Shown here in pieces: positions 48,901 to 60,900 of a DNA stretch of 64,000 nucleotides (position 1 is its first letter; the number at the start of each line of letters is the position of its first letter). Source of the stretch: Ovis canadensis (lineage: Eukaryota; Chordata; Mammalia; Artiodactyla; Bovidae); NCBI RefSeq assembly GCF_042477335.2, contig NC_091257.1:46842501-46906500 (forward strand). The letters run 5' to 3'. The translations under genes and the position numbers were made by a program. The notes beneath the pieces are model-generated. The model saw only the letters and a list, made by a program, of their open reading frames with translations. It did no database searches and had not been told where the DNA came from.

Positions 48901-51900
48901 ATAGAACCTAAATGATGAGAGTGGTGTGGGGGGAGAGGATAGACAGGGACCCCCTCCTAAATCTGTCTTTTCTCTGAAGCCCACAGTACAGTGTGTTGAG
49001 GTGGATTGGAGTAATGTTGTGAATAAAGAAACTGACTTTGATGCTTTAGTTCACCAGAACTGACACATGCCGAGGCAGCCGTGTCCATTTGTGAAAGGCC
49101 TGTTTTCTTATCTGGCCTAGGATATAAGGAAAAGACATTAGAAGCCACAACTTGATGCAAGTACTGCCTTTTTCTCTCACTCTCGTATGAACTACATGTC
49201 CGAGATCTATGCATAAAAAGATAATATTTGGATGAATATAATTTCGGCTGGGGTGACACGCATCCAGTTTGCCTTGGGTAGTTTCACTCTGTGCATACAT
49301 TATGCCTGGTTAGCACCGCCTTTCACTCTCAGAGGGGCACGTGTATACGTGATAAATTGTACAGATGCTGTGTTTGTAGTCCACGTTCATTTATCGTCGA
49401 GAGGATAATAACCAGGGGACGCCTACTTTAAATTCACTTACAACTTTTTTTTCTTTTCTTTTTTATGGTTTTTCATAGGATATTTTTTTAATGGGAGGAT
49501 AATTGTTTTACAATGTTGGATTTCTGCTGTGTTCAAAAGCGTGAATCAGCTATAAGTATACATATAGAATCGCTTATAATTCTTACGCCTTTTTGAAAAC
49601 AGTATTTTAGCCATAATTTTTTGCTGCATAGTAAGATTTAATAGTGGTATGTGTATACATATACTTCAGTTTCACTTCTGTATTTTACTTATAATCTTGT
49701 GGAAATACTGAAAAGATAACTTAAAAAAACACGGAACAGAATGAGGTAGTTAATACTAGTGTTTTGTGGGTCATTTCTGTTGTTTAATAGCACCAGTTTT
49801 ATATACAACTCTGAATGGATTATTTTTTTAGCTTAATGTACCTAAAAAGATAATGCTTTGTTAGCATATATGAAGTGTTTATCAGGACTCAAGCATTCTA
49901 GTTCACTTTCCTGTTTGGCATTATCCTTTTTATGGCTGCCGTAGCAAACTGTACTTTGGTGTCAGACATGTCTTTGCTTTGGTTTTTAAAATTGGCTGTG
50001 GCAAAATGTTTCAGCAGTATAGAAATGAGTGAAATAAAAAGTACAAGATCCATTTGAAAGTGCCTTTCTCCGTCCTCCTTTCCACAAGTCCCTGCAATTT
50101 AGATTCTTTTTTTTTTTTAATGTGATTTATGAACAATACATGAGAAATTTCATTTAAACCTTGGTGGTAAAGCAAGTATTAGGAATTATTTTCTAAAAAG
50201 TTTTACTCAGAGTGCTGAATCACCTTTGGATCATTATTTTTTAAATAATTTCAATTTTAGTATTCAGATAACCCTTTTTATATTTGGCCTCTGCCATACT
50301 TTGAAGTGATAGTTTTGTGTTTGTCAACATGCTTTTCAAAAGTGCAAAAATTAGCCTGCTAAAATCCTAATTTCTGTCCCCTCCACTCAGTGAGATCACC
50401 GTTGTCTTCCTGGGCTCACTTTGTCTGCACTGAGACATAGAAACTGCCTGTAGACAGAAAGCCTGTTGCAGTATCTGCAGTGCCCCTGTGTAGAAAGTTG
50501 AAGCAAATGTCTGGTTTATCTGTTTTGTATTCTTTCTTACAGAACATCATTCCATGCTACCTGTGGCCTAACATCTCAAGTGTATTTTAAATATATTTTT
50601 CCAGTTTTCTGATTATTTACAACAGGAGTTCCACTTATTCTATCATGACTAGAAGTAAAACTCTTGATCTGTCATTTTATTTTCAAAACCTTCCAACCAG
50701 AATTAGCTCCGAATGCCTATTCTATGATTGCTAAGGATAGAGCCTGTTAATTTTGTTGAAAAATTTGAAGGAACTTTTTAGTGTACAGTTTTTCAATTGT
50801 GTCATTAATAAAAATTAAAATTCTCTACCAGGTTCTCCCATTTTATATCACAGCTTATTGCCTTTTATAGTTAAGGTGAGAGGGGGAAGCAGAATATACA
50901 ACTAATTGTTACACTTTTCATTTTTTAGACCTAAAGATTGTCTTCGGTCTATTATGAAGAGGGTAAACCATAAAGATCCTCATGTGGCTATGCAGGCTCT
51001 CACCGTGAGTGATTTCGTTTTAAGATCTACAGCAAAATTGTCTGCCAAAATCAAGCCCTTTTAACTTCTGATTTTATCCTTTTAGCTTCTAGGAGCATGT
51101 GTATCAAACTGTGGCAAAATTTTTCACTTAGAAGTATGTTCGAGAGATTTTGCTAGTGAAGTAAGCAACGTATTAAACAAGGTAAAGAGCATTATTTCCA
51201 GAAATGAATTAAGACTGTCTTCTTTCTTCATGTATTTTACATGTAGTTTATTGTTCAATTCTTCACATTTTTAAATCACAAAGGACTAGTCTGTGTTTTT
51301 TTTGTTTTTTTTTTAGCTCTTTCTAGGCTATGTCTATCCTATGTATAAGTCCATGTTAGGTTTGCTGAGGAGACTACGTATTTATATAACTTGGAGAGTT
51401 GGTTTTGGTGAATCCAAATTAGGATACATTTAACCTTTTTTCTTCATCAGTCCTTTCTTCTGATGAAAAATATGTGCATTTTTTTATCTGATTAAAACCT
51501 ACCAGTTTACTTTGGGCATAGTTCTTATTGCGCTTTTTTAGTCACAGAGGTCATCTGCTTAACAAAATGTAAGGCATTTAAATCCAGCAATTGAAGGAAT
51601 TTAAAAAATTTAATTACTAAGTAATATCTAAGTTTTCCCGGTAAAAATTCATGCATTCTCTGGCCTTTCTTGGTGGTGGGTGGAGTAATTATTAAGAAAT
51701 ATTGTTTTTAATGTTAAGAGGGGAAATGCTTCTTGTTTTTTTCGGGAAAATGAGCATTTCCAAATTTTAGTAGGAAACAGTAAAGAAGTGAGATAATTTA
51801 AAATTCTGGACTTCTTTAATACATTGTGGTTATGTGATAATTTTTTCCTGTGCTACTTTATTCAGTTATTTAGTTATATTGTATTTAGGGTTTTTTTTTC

Positions 51901-54900
51901 TTTTTCCTAATTCCTTACCATTCTTTTGATGTCTTGAATGTCCATTCAAAATGTACAGCTATTTATGAAGAGATTCTAATATAATATTTTCTTCAATTGA
52001 AGATGTATACTTAGTAATATAAACAACTACATTGAAAAGCAAGCAGTTGCATATAAGAGAAAGAACTTCACTTTATTTTACATATATTTTATAGTGAACT
52101 TATTGGTTTTATACTTAAGAGGGAGATGCTGTTTTGAAGAAATGAAATTTCCAGGAATATGGACAGTAGTGGGCCTCAGGCCAGGCCTCAGATAATTAAG
52201 TAACTGGAGGAAAACACAGTCATGCATGTGAAAAATCAGGAATTAGAAATAAAAGAACTGTATTATTTATTCTCTTTTCCAACTTATTTTTTTTTATTGA
52301 TCTGAAAAAAAGAAAATAGATTTTCCTGTCTTCTTCATATGCAGTAAAATAGAGTAAAATACTCTGAAATTCTCTTAGTTGTAAAATACTCTGAAAAGTC
52401 CTATCTTTCTGATCTCCAAAATAAGTAACTCTATATCTAATGTTTTGATTTGATGTGGTGTATGTGATGGTAACATCTATTTTTTTTCCATAGTATGAAA
52501 ATAAAAGTAGCTTATTTCCAGTAACCATCTATGTTTTCTTATGTGTCGCCTATAGCTAGGGATAATTTATGATTTAAAAAGAGATCTGAAGTACGGTATT
52601 AAATCATTAAACACAAAGTGCTTTTTTGTTAAATTTTTTTCTCTATTTTTCAGGGTCATCCTAAAGTGTGTGAAAAATTGAAGGCTCTTATGGTTGAATG
52701 GACAGATGAATTCAAGAATGATCCACAGCTTAGTCTAATATCAGCAATGATTAAGAACCTGAAAGAACAGGGTGTTACGTTTCCAGCTATTGGCTCTCAG
52801 GTATTTTATAGACATTTGTGTATGTTACAGTTTGTTTCTAAAGTTAACCGTGTTTATTTGAGTTTTTCTTTTTTTCTTACAAAACCCAGGAAGTTGTTAA
52901 TACTCCAGAGGAATTTTATTAATAATAATAATCTTGCATATAAAGGTGCCAAAAAAGAATATATAGTGGATTGCTAATGTTTTCCAACTTCCATTTCCCT
53001 AATGTTTCTTCTTTTTAAATGAATTAACTGTTTTGTTGTTTAAGTTTTTTTTTAATATAATTTTAATGATACAGAGCAAATTGGTTTATTAGTTAGTACT
53101 GACATTCTTGTTAAATGCTCTTCATGTTGTAATTTTATCTACAAAGAATGACAGCTCTAAAATAAGGTTTCCTTAAATTTTAAGGATGTGTTAGAGGTTA
53201 TTTGGACTATGAAATTTATGAGCACCTGTATTAAAATGGGAGGGAGATATAAAGGGCTCAGTAGAAGGGGAAACACATAAAATGTCTTTCCTGTTAATAA
53301 GAACTAACCAGCACAGAAGTCTTCTTTCTTCTTCCTAATAAATATGATTGACTGAAAGGCTTAATTTGCCTTAAAAATTATTTATGTAACAGGCTCAATC
53401 TCTAACTTACGTCATACAGGAAAAAAAAATGAAAGGGGATGTTTTTTATTCTTTTTCTTTTCTGGGTAACTGTTATTTAAGATGCCCACCTGACTAAGCA
53501 GGCTTAAAATGTCTGGTAACTTACTGTATTGTCTTTCCCCACTATACCGCTTGGGGTGGAATGTAATGAGTGATGTGATAACATGAGTGGAAAACGCTTA
53601 GTTGTGAAGGGCTTGCATTCAGGGTTTTGGCCATTTCAAGGGAATTATGAAGTGATTTATCTAGACTTTCTTCCTAAGGCACTTCTGATTTATCTAAGTA
53701 GTCTTGAGATGTGAAGATCCAGAAATATATTTTGGAAATGAAAGAAGAACAGGATATTTTTCTTACTTGAAAAAAAATTAGCTTATGACTAATTTTACAA
53801 TGATAAATTATGTCTTGTGAAATAGTCACTCATAATCGATAGCTCGTTTTTACTACTCAGTATAATTTCTGAATCTCTGTAGTTAAGGAATAATTTTATG
53901 CAGAATAATCCAAGATACGGTATAGTAAAACGACAACAGAAGCAGCGTTTAATGATCAAAGACTAGACTCACAATGGAGAACGGAAGAGGGTGCTGCTTA
54001 GTGGAATATCAGTTTCTGTACCCTGAGAACCTGTTCTGGAGCCTGATGCTCACAGTGTAGTTCGTGGGTCATCAGTAGTCATCATCACCTACAAGCTTGT
54101 TAGAACTGTCATCTCACTCATGTGTGGAAACACGCCACACCAAGCAGTGGATTCATTAGCTCCATTTTAACAAGATCCCGGTGACTCTGTGCACATTAAA
54201 GCGTGAGCAGCACTGCTCTTAAGGACGACTTTCAGTGCAAGTGAAAACTGCATTCCTCTAAGAGAAGGAAGGAGAGTTAATGATCTGATTGATCCATAGC
54301 TTTGCTGGGTTAACCTCGAGTCTCAGGTAGTTGTGGGAGCCACTCTAGTGATCCTCTAATCTAATCCCCTCATTTTACAGATGAGGGTACTGAGCCCCAG
54401 AATGATTAAGTGACTTGCCCAGGGCCACAGCTAGTGGTTGACAGAGCTGGAACAGGCCTTCCAACTCTCAGTCCAGTGTTCTTTCCACTACACGATCCTG
54501 CCTTCTGTTTGCTACTGAGGTTAGTAGATATGTGTCTGTCGGACTAGGATTTGAAGGATAGGAAGTGGAGTGAACACTGGGAAGAGTGCTTACGTACTGA
54601 TGGGTGTAGACGTGGGATTCCTGTCTTGTTCAGAAGATTCAAGATGTAGATTAGCAGTAGGAAAGAGTGACTTTTCTTTTTTTCATGTAGATGTTATAAA
54701 GTATGTGAAAGCTCATTCTGTTATAGCTGCTGTGTTTCGCCCACAGGAAATATATAAAATGCATATAAACTATGATGAGGTAGAATGGTGTTTTCTTTTT
54801 TTTTTTTTAATAGTAGTTTCTGAAGAACTTGTCATTGAAAATCCTATTTGTAAAGAGCTCCTTGTTTAATTAAAAAAAAAAATCTGTCATCTGGAATCAA

Positions 54901-57900
54901 CTGCAGAAGTCCCTACAAATTTTATAGCCACTTAGTTGCTTATGCTTACATTTTAGTCAGACTAGATATTTGTTAGCATATTTAACAAAAGCCTCTGGAA
55001 ACATGAGGATTTTTTTTTTTAAGTATGTTGTTTCATCCAGGTACAGAAAAAAATAATGTTAAAATATTAAGAAAAGTCATCCTGAGTCACCTGACTCTTG
55101 CTGCTGTGGTTCTCTGATAGCACTGACTTTTGACCTCAAGGGAGCAGTGATGCTGGCCCTGCTGCTGCGTTTGACTGGTTAATAAGTAGCATTGCTATAC
55201 TTGGAACCTGATGATAGAAAGGAACTTTGAAAAGAGAGCAGTTCAGGAATGTAGAGCTTAATATAGCTCAGTTCTGTGCTTCCTTCTTGACCAATAGAGA
55301 TCCCTTCACAGACCACAAAAGATCTACATGTCTATTTTGTGAAATTCACTAAATTGTGAAACAAAAAGCATATATAATGAAAAAGGTTCTCTGATGAAGC
55401 ATACCTTCAATGTTAAGAGGTGTGTGATAATAAAACATATTTATACAGGGAAGGTTACAGCTAGAGGTGGGTCAGATTGAAAATACTTAATGTTCTATTC
55501 AGTGAGTCCAAAAGCTCTTTTCTTATCAGCTTTGCTAAAAATAAATGCCTCTTGCATTTGTTTGACATTATAAAATATATTACGTGAAGACTGTATTTAC
55601 TATAAGGTTGAATATTTTGCCTTTCATTTAGTCAACGATCATTGCTTATAATATTTAGGGCCATATACCCTCAAGGAGTCTCCCTGGTAGCTCAGCTGGT
55701 AAAGGATATGCTTACAATGCAGGAGACCTGGGTTTGATACCTGGGTGGAGAAGATCCCTGGAGAAGGAAATGGCAAGCCACTCCGATATTCTTGCCTGGA
55801 AAATCCAATGGACAGCGGAGCCTAGTGGGCTACAATCCATGGGGTCACAAAGAGTTGAACACGACTTGGCGACTAAACTGCCACAACAGCCCTCAAGGAA
55901 CACACATCCTGGTTATGAGATAGACATGTAAGCAGCCTCATTCTGTAGAGGAGGAACTTGAGACACAAGAAGGCTTATGGGCTCCAGGTTCATGCATTAG
56001 AAAGTGGTACATCTGGGACGTATGCCACCTTGGCCTGACTCCACAGCCTGCCTTCTTAACTACCCATGTCATAGGACCTTGTTGAAAATCAGAGGAACGC
56101 AAAGGAGGGGATGCTTACTTAGAGGGTTTAGGAATGTTTCACTGAGAAAGTGATATTTTAGCTGTTCCCTGACTTGTGGGTTGAAACTTAGTAGGAAAAA
56201 ATGTGCATGGAGTAAAAGGAGCTAGAGGGGAAGACGTTATGAGTAGAAGCAAGTGTGTGTCAGAGGTGTCAAAGTGTGTGTGTGTGCGTGCGTGCCAGCA
56301 GTTCTGGTAAATGATGGAATGGTTGAAAAATGAGGCTGAAGTCTAATTCTCCTCAGTGGTCACCATAAGCATGAATCAATGTGTGTTTGTTTACCTGTCC
56401 AGTACTTTATTTACAAAATATGTTTAAGATGGACAATAATATATTGTCAACATTGACTACTGGTATTTTAGTTTAAAAGATAGTATAATCTTATGAGCAT
56501 TTATATTATTGTATAGAAATCTGGATTCCTGACTTCTGAGCTGGAAGGAAACAACTCTTGTCTAGATGTTTTAAAAGTAGTCATCTTCTTTCCCTCGCAC
56601 CCCGTTTTCTGGTTGTAAAATTTTCCAGAAATGTTGAGATCTCCTCTCGCCCGTGTTTGCTGGTTTGCATACTGGCTGCCTTTAGTGTCACCTTCTCACT
56701 CACATCTGGCAAAGTGTGGTTCTTCTGTCATGCCTAAGAAATGAATGCGCAGTCTGTTGGCTCCAGTCCTGCCTCAGCTTTCAAAGTGGAGACTTCTCCC
56801 CCTTGGATTTCTTTCTTGTTCAGAAGTCTGGTGGATTGATTCAAGGAGGGGTCTTGTGAGTTCTTAGATTAATTGGAGTAGGAAAATTTGAGAACAGCTT
56901 TCAAATATCATTTTTTTTTTCTGGGTTAGGCTGCAGAACAAGCGAAAGCAAGCCCAGCTCTGGTAGCCAAGGATCCTGGTACTGCGGCTAACAAAAAAGA
57001 AGAGGAAGATTTAGCGAAAGGTACATTTTTTAAGTCCCTGACCTTGGGAAGATGATAGGTCTCTTACTTAATATTTTTTCCCCTGAGATGTTTAAAAATA
57101 AAGGAAATAGGAGTTCACAGCCCAAGCTGAAATCTGCTCTGTTCTCCTCTGTTCCTCTCTTCAGTATCACTTCTTTGCTCTCCTCTTCCAAGCTACTGTC
57201 ATATATGTCTGTTCAGTCTTATTTCTATAATATTTTTACTATACTATCTGTGTACGTATAAATATATCAAATACTTGTTTGTTTTCAGCAAATTCTTTTT
57301 CGTAAATACTGTACATACTATCTGCAACTGGTTTTTTTCATGCAGTGTTTGAGATCTATTCATAATGAGATATTTATGTCAAGTTCATTTGTTTTAACTG
57401 CTGTATAATATTCCAGTATTAGCACCTGCTTTAGGTTCTAATAAGCACCTGGTTTAGTCTATCTTCCTTCCTACTGATGGACATCTGGATTTTCTGATTT
57501 CTTTTACTATAACACGTTTGCAGCATTGAGTATCCTTTTTCATGTTCTTCAGTGTATGTGCACATGTGAAAGATCTGTAGGCCTCACCAGACCTACTCCC
57601 ATAATTTACATTTTAAGATAACAGAATTAGCCAGAAGGTTTAATCCAGAGACTGTTGGCTTATGGAGTAGGTACATCTTCAACTTTGCTACTAGTTGTGG
57701 CTTTCCAATCCACAGTGTATGAAAGCTCTTATTATTCACTTATTATTTCTAGTCTCATGATGACATTTGGTATCATCAAAGAGTAATTTTTGTGAATCTG
57801 ATGGGTTTGAAATGATACCTAATTATTTTAATTTCTTGATTACTAATGAGGTTCAGTCCTTTTCTGTATGTTTATTAGCTGCTTTGATTGTCTTTTTTTC

Positions 57901-60900
57901 TATATTTTTTTCGTAGTAATACTGTGTATATAGTTTTTATTTTGGATATCAATCTTTGCTTGTTATGAAAGGTTGTTGTTGAATCACGACACAGGGATTC
58001 TTGGCCCCCGGAGGAGAAGAATTCAATCTGAGGCCAGAGACGAGACTTGATCGCTCAGAGCTTTTGTGTAATAAAGTTTTATTAAAGTATAAAGTAGATA
58101 GAGAAAGCTTCTGACATAAGCATCAGAAGGGGGCAGAAAGAGTACCCTCTTGTTAGTATTAGCAATGAAGTTATATACTCTCCAATGAATCCAAAGAATG
58201 TCTGGAGGTTGTAAAGGCCTCACCAGACCTACTCCCATAATTTACATTTTAAGATAACAGAATTAGCCAGAAGGTTTAATCCAGAGACTGTCTTCAGGCA
58301 GAATACATTGTTGTTACATAATCTTTGTAAAGAGCAGGTCTACTTCCATAATTTACAGAATTAGCCAGCAGGTTTAATCCAGAGACTGTCCTCAGGCAGG
58401 ATACATTGTTATTATATAATCCTAAGGAATGTAGAGAAGGAAAAAAAGTTTGTCCTTTCTTCCTCCTTGAGAATTCCAGACGCCTCTCTTCTTGGGGACC
58501 GCTAGACTTCTTATCAACCTGCCTAGGAAATGACTCTCTCAGTTATACCTATTGTAGATGTCTACTCTTGGGTTTTGACTTATAGTTTAACTTTGATAAT
58601 GGCATGTTGTATTAAACAAGTTTTAAATTTTGATGTAGTCAGAATTTTTGCTTTTCTTTTGCAATTTTTTTTTTTAATGTCTTAAGATATTTTCCTCTCT
58701 CCCAGGATCCTGATTTCCTGTTTTTTCTTACGTTAATTTTAAAGTGTTATTTTCTCATCTGGTCTTTTATTAATTTGGAACAGAGGTGGCAGAGAAGAAG
58801 GGATTATGTATTGAATTGAAAATGGTGTAGTCAATTCATTAAGATTACATTACAAAGCCTGAGTGATGGCCTGCACTGGGGAGGAGATAGAGCAGACACA
58901 TTTAAGATTTATTTGGAGTGTTAGTTAGGTGAGACTTCTCATTGCATTTGTTTCCGAATTCCAGTTCTTAGGTTGCTTACCTGAGAATGACCTCTGGAAC
59001 AATAAAACACAGGCTCTCAAATGCTATCTTTGAGACTTCTGTTTAATGAGCCCCCAGTGAAGGACTCCAGCTTGGGACTTTTGACTTCCAAAGTGATTTT
59101 GATTATTATTTGGTAAACTTAAGCTATTAGAAATAAACTGAGAAGATGAAAGAAAATGTAAAATATCTGTAGATAAATTTAAAAAGCAGATTTGAGTTTA
59201 TATCACTTTATTACCCAGAATATTTTAAACTGTACCTGTTCAGTAAAAAAAGCCATCATGCTCTTCGGTTGTTCTGTTAGCTTATTTATTTTTTAAGCTT
59301 TCAGCTGTGAATGAATGAATATAATCGATGTCATTATTTTTGTTCACTGTTATTATATCAGGATATGTTCTAGCTTCCCACTACATTATTGAAAGAAGAA
59401 TACTTTTTACCCTCAGATACTTTTTTGTACTTCTTAGGATTGTTGGGTGTATTAACATTTTGGGTCTCTCTTTTTTTAAAAAAAAAAAAAACTCATTATT
59501 TTCCAGCCATTGAGTTGTCCCTGAAGGAGCAAAGGCAGCAGTCAACCACCCTTTCCACTTTGTATCCAAGCACATCCAACCTCTTAACTAACCATCAACA
59601 TGAAGGCCGGAAAGTTCGTGCTATATACGACTTTGAAGCTGCTGAAGATAATGAACTGACTTTTAAAGCTGGAGAAATTATTACAGTTCTTGATGACAGG
59701 TGATGGTTATTATTAAGTTGAATATTCACTTGAAGATACATAATATATTCTGTGTTTCATTTATTCCTGCTGACTGCCTTATCAAACGTAATAAAATCAA
59801 ATATTGACTCAGGTATTTTCTCTGTAGGACAGACAGTTGGTTGCTTTGTTTGTGTCATACTGTTGGGATTTGTATTTTATAGTTTAATTTTTTTCTCATC
59901 TATCACTTAAATACTTTCTATTTGTTTTGGAGGCCTAGTTTACTCTATTCATTTTTGGTTCTATCTAATATTATACACTGTTAAATTAGTAAAAAAGCTA
60001 AGATTTTAGAAAACACACTAAATATATATGCATTTATGGAATTTATAAGAAATATATAATATATTGAATTAATTTATATCATCAGGGAGATGATACAATG
60101 CATCTCTTTTTTTTACCACAGTTGTATGTTTACTTGAAAATGACTACTGGTGATTGTTACTCATAATGAAGCGCTAAAATTTTTTGCAAGTGGTTTTTGA
60201 AGATTAATTCAAATAGATCTAAGATTATTCCTGTAGGATCACACTTGTGTACTAATATGTTTTCTTGAGTGAAAGAAAATGAAGTAGTTTGAGCTGGTTA
60301 TTTGGAAGTTGCATGAAACCTTGATCATTCATTCATTCAAAAAACCTTTCTTGAGTGCTGGCTAGCTTTCCTTATCCTAGGCATTGGGGATCCAGTGGTG
60401 AGCGTGGGGATGCACTGGGGATTGTGTTCCTTGTGAACATTTTGTGCTCGTAGTTACTATCATGTGTGTTCTCTTGTGGGTGGACAATATGCTAATGTGT
60501 GCTACAAAGAACACTGATTTAGGAGTGGAAGTCTGGATTCAGAGTCTACCATCTATCTTGTTACAAAAGATTGTTAGGCTGGAGCCTGTTAACCACCTGA
60601 AGTTGACAGTTTTTAAAGAAAATATTTATTTTTTATTTGTGGCTGTGCTGGGTCTTCATTGCTGTGCATGGGCTTTCTCTAGTTGCAACGAACAGGGTCT
60701 GGCTACTGTAGTTGTGGCGTGTGGGCTTTTCACTGTGTTGGCTTTTCTTGTGGAGCATGGGCTCTAGAGCTCGGGCTTCATAGTGCAGCATGTGGACTTA
60801 GTTGCCCTGCTGCATGTGGGATCTTCCCGGACCAGGGATTGAAACCATGTCCCCTGCGTTGGCAGGCAGATTCTTAACCACTGGACCACCAGAGAAGGCC

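Larger units (their letters stand above)
37198..50928 (+). other. STAM: STAM intron 2 (13,731 bp)
   Basis: GT-AG, phase 2. Recognised repeats are listed separately. Long unassigned parts are 37,980-38,500, 41,010-44,020 (with a weak L1 piece near 41,800-41,960), 46,020-46,985, 47,165-49,470 and 49,580-50,900. I see no gene or RNA in them. Confidence 0.95.
52801..56929 (+). other. STAM: STAM intron 5 (4,129 bp)
   Basis: GT-AG, phase 0. It contains old MER5-type and MIR repeats and one Bov-tA. The first 1.2 kb and the last 1 kb are unassigned. A short (TG)n is at about 56,275-56,296. Confidence 0.95.
57230..58680 (-). repeat. L1M, antisense, host of a solo LTR and an LTR-derived patch
   Basis: L1 text before ('ataatattccagtattagc', 'atcttcaactttgctac') and after ('gcatgttgtattaaac', 'ttttgatgtagtcag') the LTR is continuous once the LTR is removed. 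The patch at 57,579-57,655 is foreign to L1. Confidence 0.65.
57021..59506 (+). other. STAM: STAM intron 6 (2,486 bp)
   Basis: GT-AG, phase 1, cutting the UIM at its conserved Ala codon. It contains an antisense L1 with a solo LTR in it. The part 58,760-59,460 is unassigned. A run of about 13 A sits some 25 bases before the acceptor. Confidence 0.95.

Noticed and set aside
52666..52977. 103-codon frame beginning inside STAM exon 5
   Set aside because: The first part is STAM exon 5; after 52,800 it simply reads into intron 5 past a usable donor.
59389..59703. 104-codon frame covering STAM exon 7
   Set aside because: The upstream part is intron 6 (poly-T/poly-A run), and the true acceptor is at 59,505-59,506; only 59,507-59,699 is exon.
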